This document shows, in pieces, positions 44,816-57,300 of a DNA stretch of 64,000 nucleotides. The notes below the pieces were generated by a model. It was not told the origin of the DNA. It did no database searches and saw nothing but the letters and a program-made list of their open reading frames with translations. Every line of letters starts with the position of its first letter. Within the stretch, counting starts at the first letter, position 1. Origin of the DNA: Dirofilaria immitis (taxonomy: Eukaryota; Nematoda; Chromadorea; Rhabditida; Onchocercidae). The position numbers and the translations under genes were made by a program. The stretch spans positions 1,174,001-1,238,000 of the forward strand of contig JAKNDB010000079.1 of assembly GCA_024305405.1 (NCBI GenBank), in the 5' to 3' direction.

Positions 44816-47323
44816 AGGTAACAAGTGATAGTAGTTCATTCCAGTTATGTTAATAATAATAAAAAAACGATCATTCTTTTTCTTGATGTGTAAAGTATTT
44901 ATTGTTTATCTTTATTATTATATGCTTAATTATCTTAGGGCATTTGTTATCATTGTTGTTGCAACTGCTGTCAAATTAATCAATATAATTATTATTGTTA
45001 AAGTTAATTCTGGGCTTTTCCTCTAAAGAAAACTTGATCAGGAAAAGGATCATTATGAATGATATTATTGTTACTATCACGCGATTACTACTAATGATTC
45101 ATTAGTAATGCTGATTTATACATAATTTTTTTGGTTGAGAACATTATATTATGTTCTTTTCAATGCTTCCCAATATTGACAATTTTTATTAATAATTTGT
45201 AAAATAATTTCACTTTTTATTTTAAATAAATAATTTCAGAATTAATTACAAATAAATGATATGAATAAATAAAGTACGATAAGAGAAAAACATTTTGTTA
45301 ATAAAAAATACCACGAGTAAAATATTCAATTAGCTTATTTTAATAAGAAATATAGTAATATGAATAATAAACAAATTTATCAGATATTTAGCATTAGGTA
45401 GCAGTCAGTAAAGTTGAAAACTAATATTCCTATTACATGCTATGATAAATAAATATTTTATACTTATAGTTTCTTCGTATTTTCATCATTTATTTCTATA
45501 AGATTGTCAATTTGATAAAAAATTATTGCTACTAAGATGTATGAATTTCACAAGGCATTTGATAAAAAGCAAATTGATGACAATTAGAATCATAATTAAT
45601 TTCAAGTTACAACACAAAAAAGTGATAGAGGTAAAGAATTTTCATTAAGATTGAGATTTTTTTAATTTTTAAAAACCTAAAATTTATATGATTTTAATGC
45701 TTTATATACATATTAGTAGTTTATATATTTAAATATGATTATTTCAGAACTTATTACTTATCTGAAATTATTCAACTGTATTGAAAAATATATATACAAT
45801 AAAATACAAACAAATAAATTAATTAATTTATGAATTGTTCATGCGCTGTCTATTAATTTGAGCTTAATTAATTTAACTGTATGATTTATTCGATTCGTCT
45901 TAGAATAATGGTTAACCAAGTTTAATAAAAATGAGTCGTCTATACAAGTTATTATTTATTGTTACGCCTTACCCTTCAACCATATGTCATTCATTTCGTC
46001 TTTATTCTTATCTTATCCAATTTATATATACGCCTCAAAGTTATCTCTTGTCAAAATGATCTTATCAAAAGCTGGTACCGAATATTTTATTTATCGATGA
46101 TATAAAAATGATAAATGAAATGTGTTGAAAAAATTACCATAATTGTTATTGCTCTTATTGATATCATTATACTGTTACTATGTTAATAATTTTTATCATT
46201 ATTAGAACAAATTCTAGACCTTTCCCTAAAAAGAATCAGTATAAGAAAAGGACCATTATGAATTTCGTACCCCAAAATCTGTTATTTTACATATCAACAT
46301 CCACAAACGAAGTTCAACTACAACGAGATCATATGTAAAACTGAGACAAATTAAGCTTGAAGAGTTGATAGGCTTATTTTGTAAGTTTGTATAAGAAAAA
46401 TCTAAAAATGCAATTTCTTACTCTATCCCAACGACATACATTATATCATCAATGCGCATTATGGATGAACAGTTGAAGACGGCAAAGAATAATTTCACTT
46501 TTCATTACGACGTTCTTCCGCTTCACAATAAATTGTTCTGTATACAACGAAAGTCGAATATGTTGTTAAGTTCTAAGATATAATGAGATTAACTTGAACG
46601 ATTCAATTAATTTCAGAAATTTGAGACGAGTGATTAATCAGCCAGATTCTGAAATTACCTTTGTTTCTCGAAAAATCTCCTCCCTCATCCAATTTCTCGG
46701 AATTTCGATCAAACTGGTTTTTATCATTTCTTTCAATCTTTCTTCCGGTAATATTAAATCATTGCTAAAAGGTTATGAAGTTTTTATTGATACCAACAGT
46801 AATCTTTTATATCGCATTTTCCTGCGTTCGATAAAATCATTCCACAATGAATTCTTGAAATGATTCTTTGTTTTATTCTTTCTTTCATGAATTCTGGAAA
46901 GATTTTTATCCAGTATTCCAATTTGTAAATAGAAATAGAAATTTTGTCGTTGAAATCCCATTGATATCCAAATTAAATCTCAAAATTCTTTTTGACACAT
47001 ATTATTTTAGAGGAAATTCCAATATTCAAAATCGTTTATAATCTGTTTTTTACATCGCTAAAAATATTAAAATTAATTTCTATTTAAATTCTGATCCTAC
47101 AATTACGATTTATTTTGAGGATTTACAGACCACAAATACGGAAATGGTTTTATCCGTAAAAATTTCTGTTGGGTGATTATCTTCGAAAAATCTAAATATC
47201 TCGTTAAATATTTTCTTCCATAATTTCAAAAATTTCAAACAACTAAAATTTTGAACACTTGAAAAGAAATTTGAAAAAATCCTACCATTTGTGAATGCAA
47301 TCAATTTCAGATTGTCAGTAGCA

Positions 47324-47749
47324 ATGCATCTTTTCAGTACTTTATTATTGATTATCTGTATTCTTTTCGTGGTCCAAGTAAGTTCTTCAAGGGATTGTTT
47401 TTAAATGAGAAAGAACATGTTTAAATGTAAGCTTCAAAGTATTCGCAAATTTTACTTTCAGGCTTGCGGTCCACAAGCAATGGGACCACCTGGGTATGAT
47501 GGACCGGATGGTAATAAAGGACCGCCAGGATTACCAGGAAATCCGGGACTTCCAGGACCAATGGGACGACCTGGGAAACGAGGAGATAAGGGACCAAAAG
47601 GCGTGCCCGGACACCCAGGACATTATGGACCGCCAGGCGATCAGGGACAGCAAGGGGAGCAAGGACCACCGGGAACGATGATAATGGGAGATAGAACAAA
47701 TGATAAAATTAAATGGAAACAACGAAGTTGTTTATCCCAGTTATGCTAA
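47324..47749 (+). CDS. Small secreted collagen-like protein, copy B2 (113 aa)
   Basis: Intact two-exon gene: leader exon 47324-47377 and collagen exon 47462-47749, 342 coding bases. The leader is identical to B1. The triple-helical block reads [16 protein letters not shown], then [17 protein letters not shown] and GEQGPPG. The tail differs from B1: after [10 protein letters not shown] it continues through a basic segment to a terminal RSCLSQLC with two cysteines. N- and C-terminal cysteines could permit disulfide-linked trimers, as in larger collagens (inference). It lies 2.88 kb downstream of B1 in the same orientation. Confidence 0.82.
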
Positions 47750-48106
47750 TAATACTGAAAAGCGATCATTCTTTTTCTTGATGTGCAAAGTATTTATTGT
47801 TTATGTTTATTATTATATGCTTAATTATCTTCGAGCATTTGTTAGCATTGTTGTTGCAACTGCTGTCAAATTATCAATATAATTAGTATTGTTAAAGTTA
47901 ATTCTGGGCTTTTCTCCAAAGAAAACTTGATCAGGAAAAGGATCATTATGAATGATTTTATTGTTATTATCTCGCAGACAATGCTAACGATTTATTATAT
48001 AATGCCATTTTTCTGGTAGAGAACGTTACATTATATGCTTTCCAATGCTTCTTAATAATAACAAGTTTTATCAGTGATTTATAAAATAATTTACGTTGAT
48101 GATAAA

Positions 48107-48580
48107 ATTATTGTTTAATTCTTAAAACAAATAAAAGATTAATAAAAACGAATTGCTTAGATGTTAGCTATTAGTTTAAGTGTATTTAAATTACTATGCT
48201 GTTTTTTCAAGAATATTAGAATAATGGTTTAGTAAATGACATGAAAGAGGTATCTGTGCAAGCCATTGATTATTTAAAATTTTCGAATTTCCGGATATTA
48301 ATTGAATTTTTTGTTATAATAGATTTTTTGATGCATAAAGTTTGAATAATCTTTTCTTATTAGATTAACGTATCGTTCAATTATTGATTTCATGTAAGAT
48401 TTTCGAAATTTTAAGGACTAATTTAAATTCACCGAGATATTTCTCAAACTTTAGTAAATTATTTTGAAACAGTAGATCCATTTCCGAAAGATGATAATGA
48501 TAGAGAATCATAAAAAAGATGGAATATGGAAACTTGCAATAATCTAGTTGTATTTATGAATTCATAGACAAGAGTTGTAT
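48107..48580. other. Copy-B-specific spacer (474 bp)
   Basis: AT-rich sequence without coding signal. It occupies the position that in copy A holds the 7.3-kb retroelement block, and shares no obvious sequence with it. Confidence 0.6.
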
Positions 48581-49065
48581 TATATATGCAGCCTGTTTGT
48601 CAGATCATTCATTTGGAATCAACAATTATATATGTCTGCTTTTATTCTTAATATGTTGGAGAAGGATTGCTTATCACATCCCAGCAGAGTAAATTTTCGG
48701 GAATACACAAAACTGTCAAAAATTCGTTATATTCGTTGAGAATCAGCATTATTACTATGATTTTCGAGTGTTTAAGTTATGAATTATTGCATCTATCGCT
48801 ATGCTTCCAAAGAATTTCAACTGAACTTGACTGAATCTACTTTTCATTTTCATTTTTTGCTACTAGAAAATTATACATGTTACCGATATTTATTTTAGCA
48901 ATATGTGAAAGGATTAGAAAAATCGACAATTTGTTAATTTTATTTATTTTAAAATGAAATGCAGCAATAGTAACAGGTAATATAATTCATTTCAAAGAAA
49001 ACATTATTTTCTAAAGAAACGAATTAAGAATAGGATACATAAAAGATTTTATCAATTGAGGAGAA
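48581..49065 (+). repeat. 485-bp repeat, matches 39231-39715
   Basis: Partner of the block at 39231-39715. Similarity ends sharply after 'gaggagaa'. Confidence 0.9.
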
Positions 49066-51980
49066 GAGGGGAAAAAGTTTTAATTAGATTGCAATATACA
49101 TATAGTTTAAAATGGGAGATGAAATAGGATTTAAGAATAAAATGGAAAGAGATTTGTGGTTTAAGAAAAAATATGTGTTTGCCCATTATCATGGTTGCAG
49201 ATTTCGATGTGGTACATAGTATATCATTTTCTATTGATCTTATTTCTTTTCTAATCCGAAATATTTAAAATTAATATCTAGTAAAATTTACAGACAATTT
49301 ATTTGGAATATTATTTTTTGAATGGAATATTTTTGCCAGGACATGACAACCATTTATAATTTAGCAAAAACTTTTTTAATTCATTGAATTTAAACATATA
49401 ATAGCGTTTATTTAATTTTGCCTAATATTGAACTTTTTAAATTCTTGGTCATTTTAGTTTTATCTTGATTTTATTCAGTTTTTTTATTGTAAATGTATGA
49501 CAAATATTTGTGATTTATAATTAACGATAGCACATATTTTTAACACCTGATCAACAATGGCTATAAACATAAGATGACAATTATAAAATAACCAATGCTA
49601 TCATCAGTATAATATCTATTCTCGTTTTTATTGCTATTGCTACTGCTACTCTCTTAAAAACTACGATTATCTTATCAATAAATAATGATTATTATTATCA
49701 CCGCAAAGATTACTATGTTGCTACCATCATTATAACGAGGGATAAATATATTGAACAAATAATAAAGAAATTTTGTTTGTAATCATTAAAAATAAAATAA
49801 AATATTATAGTTAGAAATAGTGATTTTCTAATTTCACTCAAAACTTCAATTTTTATTAGACTTTTGTCATAATTTTTATAATCAGATTATTGCTATTTAC
49901 AATGATTTTTAATAATGAACCAATATCTTGCTGTGAATTAAAGAATAATAATTATGATAAGTTAACCATGGTCTTTTTCATGATTGACTTTTTATGATAG
50001 ATAATGTTCAACATATTTTTTCTTCTTTTCGTTAATTATATTCTTCAAATTTTTTCAAACTACCCATTGCTGGATAAATTGTTTAATCTTCCATTCATTA
50101 AAGCTTAAGAAAAATCACCGATAAATAGAATCGATTGCAATTATCATTTTTGATAATAATTATCTTTCCAACAGCGAAAATTATCTACGACAATCTATTT
50201 CATGATTAGGAACATTGGTTTTTGTATATTTGTCGTCTGCTAATTATATTATTATTTCTATTAATTGCTATCATTATTATTAGTGAGTAAAAGTGTTGTT
50301 AGTATTATAAAATAGCTAAGAAATTATTTTTGTTGAATGATTTGAATTTTCACATATTTATTCAAATTATGGTAAAGTCACTAACAAATTATTTGAAAAT
50401 CCATCGATTTCAAATTTCCAAATTTTTATTCCTAGAATTGATTTAATAGTGGAATTTTTTTTTCAATTCTTTCTTTGGTGCAAATTTTTCCTCATTAACT
50501 TTTTATTCTACAAATTAATATTAATGAAATTAGAAGCAGAGAAGAATGAAATTTAAACATTGAATTTAATTTTTCTACTCTCTTTTATTCAATATTATTT
50601 CATTAATAACTTTAATTTGAATTTATCCAAAAACTTTTTTCCTTCTCCCTTAATCGTTAAAATTTCCATAATTTACTCATTTTTAGGAATAACGTTTCAT
50701 ATGAATTATTATTATTTTTATAATAAAAAAGAAATTATTAATAAAAAAGTAAAATAAATACTTTTGAAATTATTCGGAAAATAATCATTTTCTCTAATAG
50801 ATTATTTGAACGGATATTTGTATCATATTATATGGCTTAACTAAGTTACATATTCATTATACATACATATTATGCAAATGTTAGTTATTCGTGCAATCAG
50901 TTATATGAAGCATGATCAAAAGATTACTGCTCAATAATTTAGTTATAACAAAAGTAGTATATAAATGATAAGGCAGGAGGAGCAATATTAATAATAATAA
51001 TGGATCATTTGGTCAAGCCTAGCTCTTTGAACACGCCTGTGATCCTGAGAAGAATAAAATGGGACAAGAGAGAGAACTAAAAGAAATAAAATTGACTTTA
51101 TAATAATCTTAGCGACAAATTTGGTTTCTTCATTTATCTTTTTGCTTTGAGTAATTATAACTATGTATGTTTAACATAAAATTAAACTTTTTTTTACCAT
51201 TCACTAAATCTAATCAATTAATAGTATTAGCAAAGATAAGCAAGCTTAATGCAAAAATCGTCACATTACATTTATATTTATTGCTCATTGTTTTTTTTTT
51301 TTTCATAAAAAAATATTCTAAAAGATATGGAATTAAATTTTAAGATTTGTCAAAGATTTCATTTCTTCTTCTTTTTTGTCTTTCTCTCTCTCTTTATTTT
51401 AAATAAAATGAAAAGCTAAGATTTTTCTTTCTCCTTCTACTTAAAGGATGTAATTTAAGGAAAGCAAAAAAGAATTCAAAATAAGGAGATAGACAAATTT
51501 TGAAAATTGTTTACAGCAAAAAAGCAGCCAGGAAGAAGAAAGGAAAATAAACAAAAATGGAAGAAATAGAAAAAGGAAAGGATAGAAATCTAAATTTTAC
51601 TGAATAAATTGAATTTTAATTTTTGTGAACAAAAAGAATTAGAGGAAATAGTTAACATTTATAACTGTCAATCATCACATTTAATATGATATTTGCTTCG
51701 TGATATTTTCTACTATTAACAATGCATTCGTATTCTATGATTATAATTTGTACGGTTTTTTAAATTCGTATTTGATGATAATAATCAGTATTATTGTTTG
51801 ATGATTGCTTATGAAATGATTAGGATGATTGGAGAATTATGATTATGATGGTGTATGCATTTATGATGATCAGTATTCAATGACTCATCGTATTGTCTAG
51901 ACTTATATTAAAAATGATAATTCGGCCATTTTTCCAGAAATAATTGTTAATAATTTGCTTTGGAAAAACAATTATTTTGA
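49066..51980. other. Intergenic upstream of the LRR gene
   Basis: AT-rich, with ATT/AAT simple-sequence tracts (for example 49690-49710) and no exon-like open frames. The last few hundred bases presumably carry the LRR gene promoter; no specific element was recognised. Confidence 0.5.
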
Positions 51981-54301
51981 ATGATTCCTGCTGACCGTCG
52001 CTGTCCATCTATTACAATTTTTATTACTGGTTTTTACATTATAATCAGTTCTTGGCCAATAATTGAGGCTGCCACTACTGGCGTTGCTTCTGATATTGCA
52101 AAGGATATCAAAAATTATGAGATTAAATATATTTCAGAGGTCAAAGGCTATCAGAATATTATCAAGCGATTTCATCGTGATAAGAATAATATTCAAATTT
52201 TAAATTCACATTGCCCAAATTTTTGCGGATGTGGGCATATTATTTGGGACAATGGTACTGATAGTATCACAGAAATTTCTGTATTCTGTCATGAAGGTAA
52301 TTTGGAACAAATAGCCTTTTCTAAGCTTCTGAAACAAATTCCTAAAGAAGTAGCAATTTTAGATGTTGAAGCACCATTAAATCATACAAATCATCTTCTT
52401 TGGGATGATAATTTGAATCAGTTGCGATATTTGTGTATCTTGCGACTTATCAATCGCGAAATTCCAGCAATTAGTCGTGCTTTGAAATTGCCGATGTTAG
52501 AAGTACTTGATCTTCAAGGAAATCAAATTCAACACTTACCAGTTTCTATATTCTCTGGCGTATCATCTATACGAGAGCTTAATTTAGCCAAGAATTTACT
52601 ATCATACCAACAGGTACTTTTACGTATCTCAAACATTTACAACTCATATCATTAGCTTATAACAATATTACCGAAGTTACCGTAAATTTATTACGTGATT
52701 CAAAAAATTTGAAGTCTCTTCATTTGGATGGCAATCGAATACCAGTATCAAATCTTAATTTACTTTTACGGATATTCCACAACTGGAACGATTAGAATTA
52801 AACTCATGTGGTTTAAATATGGGAGCTATAAATGATTTAGCTTTGGATAAACTCAATTTTTAACTCAACTTGGCATTGCTGGTAATATGCTTGGAGAGTT
52901 ACCTATAAGTGCATTACGCAATTATCTAAATTCCTTAACAATTTTTGACCTTAGTGATAATGCGCTTGTTGAAATCGAATCTGAAATATTCGCTAAATCA
53001 AACATCAGTCGACTATTACTTGCCGGTAATCATCTCGGTACTAATCTAAATGAACTATCTTTTAATTCGTTAAAAACACGAACAACGTTACGTGAATTAG
53101 ATTTGTCACGTAATAATTTTCAACATTTTCATTCGGAATATCTTGGAATAGCTTGAGAAACTGTGGAAATTTTGCATCTCAACGAGAATCATATAAGTAG
53201 CATCGGATACTTGCTAACAGCTAATATGACAAAGCTTAAAGCATTACATTTGGGATAATTTTATTGAATATTTGCCGCAAAGATTACCTAATGAATTTGC
53301 GCAACTAACATTTCTGAATCTATCCGGGAATCAACTTTCCTCATTACCTGCACATTCTCGAGAAATTTTACCAATGCTTCGGATGATAGATATTTCGCAA
53401 AATCGATTTACATCATTTCCAATAAGGGTGGTTCAGAATTTTCTCAACAGTCTGAACAAAGTTAGTTTATCGAATTTATTTTTCGAATAATCTGAATTAA
53501 TTTTTTTGAAAATACTAAAATTATTCTAAACTTATTAGCATATATCATATGCTTAAATATAATTTAAATATTGAGCAATAATTTTGTTATAAAATATGAA
53601 AAAATGGAATGTTGCCGATAATTTTCTTTCCTTCATTTTAAACAAGAAATGAAGTCTATTTAATTTCAACTTTATTTTTCAGCTATCCTTTTAAATTGAA
53701 GATTTCTTTTATGGTCAACAATAAAATTTGAATAAATTGAAATTTTTGTTTAAAAGTTCCCTTGAATAAGAAACGAACTCTATCTATTTAATATGTTTAT
53801 TTATTTGTCACTTTTAATATGTTTATTATTTCGATATAACCATTTGAATTGTCAATGACATACAAATGAATGCCTGCTGGACAAAGGTCAATTATAGATA
53901 ATCCTGTAAGCTGTTGATCAGTAGGTCCATTTCAGTTGAAGGTCATTTTTCGAGCAAAAATACAAATCTTGGAATTTTGTTATTTTATTCAATCATAATT
54001 TATTTATTTTACTATAAAATCACACATATCATTTTCAAAAGGAATGATATTTAAGAATTTATTTTTAGTTGTAAAATTTCGATTTGAAAAATACTATTTT
54101 TTATTTGCTTGATTTATTTTTTCTTTAATTTACTTATTTACTTGCTTAATTCAGCTTAAGAAAGTGAAATATTTTAATTAAATGCTATGCAACTAAAAAA
54201 ATATATAACATAAGATACTTTAGATAGTTTGATAAAATTAATTATTTGTACAACTAATGAATTTTATATTTATATAAATATATGTAAATTTCATCTCCTA
54301 T

Positions 54302-54391
<90 letters not shown>

Positions 54392-57300
54392 ATTGCTGAA
54401 TAGATAAATGCAGTGAATTAATTAATTTTAGTACATATTTATATAAATATACAATTATCATATTAAGAAATCGACAGAAGATGAAATTTTAACCAAGAAA
54501 TAAACATTTTAAATAATATTGCTGTACAATTTTATGCATAAAAAGTTGATATCTGAATTTTAAAATTTGCTATTAAATAAAATAATAAACAATTTTGCGA
54601 AGTAAAATTTATCAAAAATAAACAAATGTGTAGTTATTAATGATAAGCGGTTAATAGCAATAAAACAGACAAATATTTCATTAATCTTTAAATGGATCGA
54701 TTTCAAAATTAAGAAAATTTTCGAAACTTTCTAGGAACAATTGGTCAATTTAAAATAATTTAATAATACTTAATCAAATTTCAGGATTTATTAGTTTCCA
54801 TTTTTGTTGCTGTCAAAGCAATAAACTTTCTTCATTTGTTTTTAAATTAGCATAATAAATCGTAAAATAATCGTCCCTTCTCGTAATCTAAAAAATTTTA
54901 AAATACTTAAAATAAAATTCTTATATTTCTTTTTCCTTCTTTTGTTTTATTTTTCGTTTTTAATTACCAAAATTAATTTTCAATTTTTTTTCAATTATAA
55001 TTTGTCAAATTTATTTCGAAATTATTGTTCTTGCCGATTGTTATTTGTAATATTTGTAAAATAAAAATGAGAGAAAATTCGATTAACAATACCAATTTTC
55101 TTCTTTCAGTTATTCCATCAATAGATGCCATTTTTAATTATATTTTCATACCATTTCCCCGATTGATTCTGTCGGCGGTTATATGCTTGTCTCAAAGGCT
55201 AAGCCATGCATGTCTAAGTTCAAATAAACCTATAATGGTGAAACCGCGAACGGCTCATTATAACAGCTATAATGTACTTGATGTTGATTTTGTTTCAACT
55301 CTGTTCTTTGCATATCACATTCCGCAAAAAGCGTACATACTATTTATAGTTAACAGCTTTCTTCAAGTTCATTAATAAAAGCTTATCTTTGATTTGGATA
55401 ATTTTAACCCAATTTTCTTTCCTTTTCCATTTTTTTTGAATGATTAATTTTACATCATATAGGTCTTTTTCGATAATTCTCAGCCTATTATAAGGAAAAA
55501 ACAAGAAAATTAATTGCATAAAAATGAAAATTTGTAAATATAATTTCGAAATAAAATCCTAACCTAAAATTCAATCAAAAAATTTTAGGACAAAAGAAGA
55601 AATAAAAATTATCATTTTACTGTAATTATTTGGAAATAATTATTTTACTGTAATTATTTGGATATTATTATTGACTCACAATTACATGCTTCAATGAAAA
55701 AATTTTGATTATTTTCGAACATCAAAAATTCGAACTTAACAGTTTGGAAAATTGAATGTAAAATTCGAAATTATAAATTCTCTTTTCTGAGTTTAAGATT
55801 TCGATTTAATAGATCTTATGAAATTAAAAATTTTATTATCCATTTCTCTATAATTAGCAATTAACAAATATATATAGAGCAAATTATTGCCAATGCAAAA
55901 ATTGTAAATAATTCCAATTTTTATTTTGCTATAAAAATTTATTTTTGTGCTTTAAATCGTTTTAATTTTTTTCAATTTTTCAAATTAATAATTGATATTA
56001 GTGTTACGGTTTGTCCATAAATAAATATTCTTGTGCTACAATTTGATAAAAACTAAATGCAGTTGTTATTATCATCTATCTATTACAGATGTTGTTAGAA
56101 ATTTCCTGATATATATTTGTGCCAAGAGAGTAATTAGATTAAAATCAATTATTGACCAAAAATCAATATCATAGAAAAAATATTATACATTATTTTCACA
56201 TTATCTCTAATTATTATCCATAGGGATAGTTTAATGATTATAGCTGAACTGTTCCTCTTTAATAGTGATTAAATGAAATATATAAATAGCGAAAATTCAT
56301 CAATACATTACTGGAATTAAAATCTACTTAAATCAGAACTATACATTGCAAATTAAATTTAGTATTAAAAGAGAATACTAAAAAGAAAAGAAATATTAGG
56401 AAACACATTTCCAGTAGATAATACTTATCTTTTGCTATCTTCAATTGTCCTTCTGCAGTGCATCGTTGACGTCATAAAGCATCTCGTTAGGATAGTGTAG
56501 GAAATTGTATTTTTAAATTTCTCCCATACAAAGTTGCAAAACAAATTTGTTAACTTTCCAAACTTAATTTATCTCAATTTTTACATATGATCTGCTTGTA
56601 ATTAAATTTTGTTTATGGATATTGAAATATAAAATAAAGGATGTTGGAATATGAAATTCATAATGGTCTTTTTCATTATAAAAAAATGGTTCCCTTTAGA
56701 GGAAAAGTCTAATATTATCTTTGACATTTGCACATCAAAAACAAGAATGGTTCCTTTTAATGTTATATATTTACAAAATTCTTAAATAAATACAATAATT
56801 GTATAAGAAAAGAAAAGAATTGTTGCATTAAATGCGCTAATGATTTTCATATTTAAAATAAAATTTTCAAATTTCAACTTTTGTCTTATTATAATGAAAA
56901 TAAAAGTACTGCAAATAGTACAAAAAAATTTAGAAGAAATATTAAAAAGAAATACATTTCCAGTAGATAATAGAAACTAGTTTTGGTAATTGCAAAAGAA
57001 TATTTCAAAAATAAAAGTATTTCTTATTGAAGAAAATTTGGATAAAATGAACAATAGAATTGAAAATTATTGAGAAAAAAATTTCAAAGACGAAATTAAA
57101 CTTAAAAAGTTGGTGCATAAATTTAAAATATAAGCTGACCCGAAGCATAATTTCGAAAAACAAAAAATATATGAAAAATGTTTCACTTTTGTAATATTAA
57201 ATGACTTTCAAGAGAGTCGTTAAATAATGTAAGTGACCAAATATAATTGAAACAAAGATAATTTAAATTTCTGAATTTTTCAAAATTTTTTTAAAATTAT

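Larger units (their letters stand above)
42975..48106 (+). repeat. Segmental duplication, copy B (5.13 kb)
   Basis: Direct repeat of 26755-31884. In this copy both mini-collagen genes have uninterrupted reading frames. Beyond 48106 the sequence departs from copy A, runs 474 bases unique to this copy (48107-48580), then rejoins the 485-bp block shared with 39231-39715. Confidence 0.95.

Noticed and set aside
55025..55375. 116-codon plus-strand open frame
   Set aside because: Its middle is the 18S rRNA fragment translated by accident; there is no coding signal outside it.
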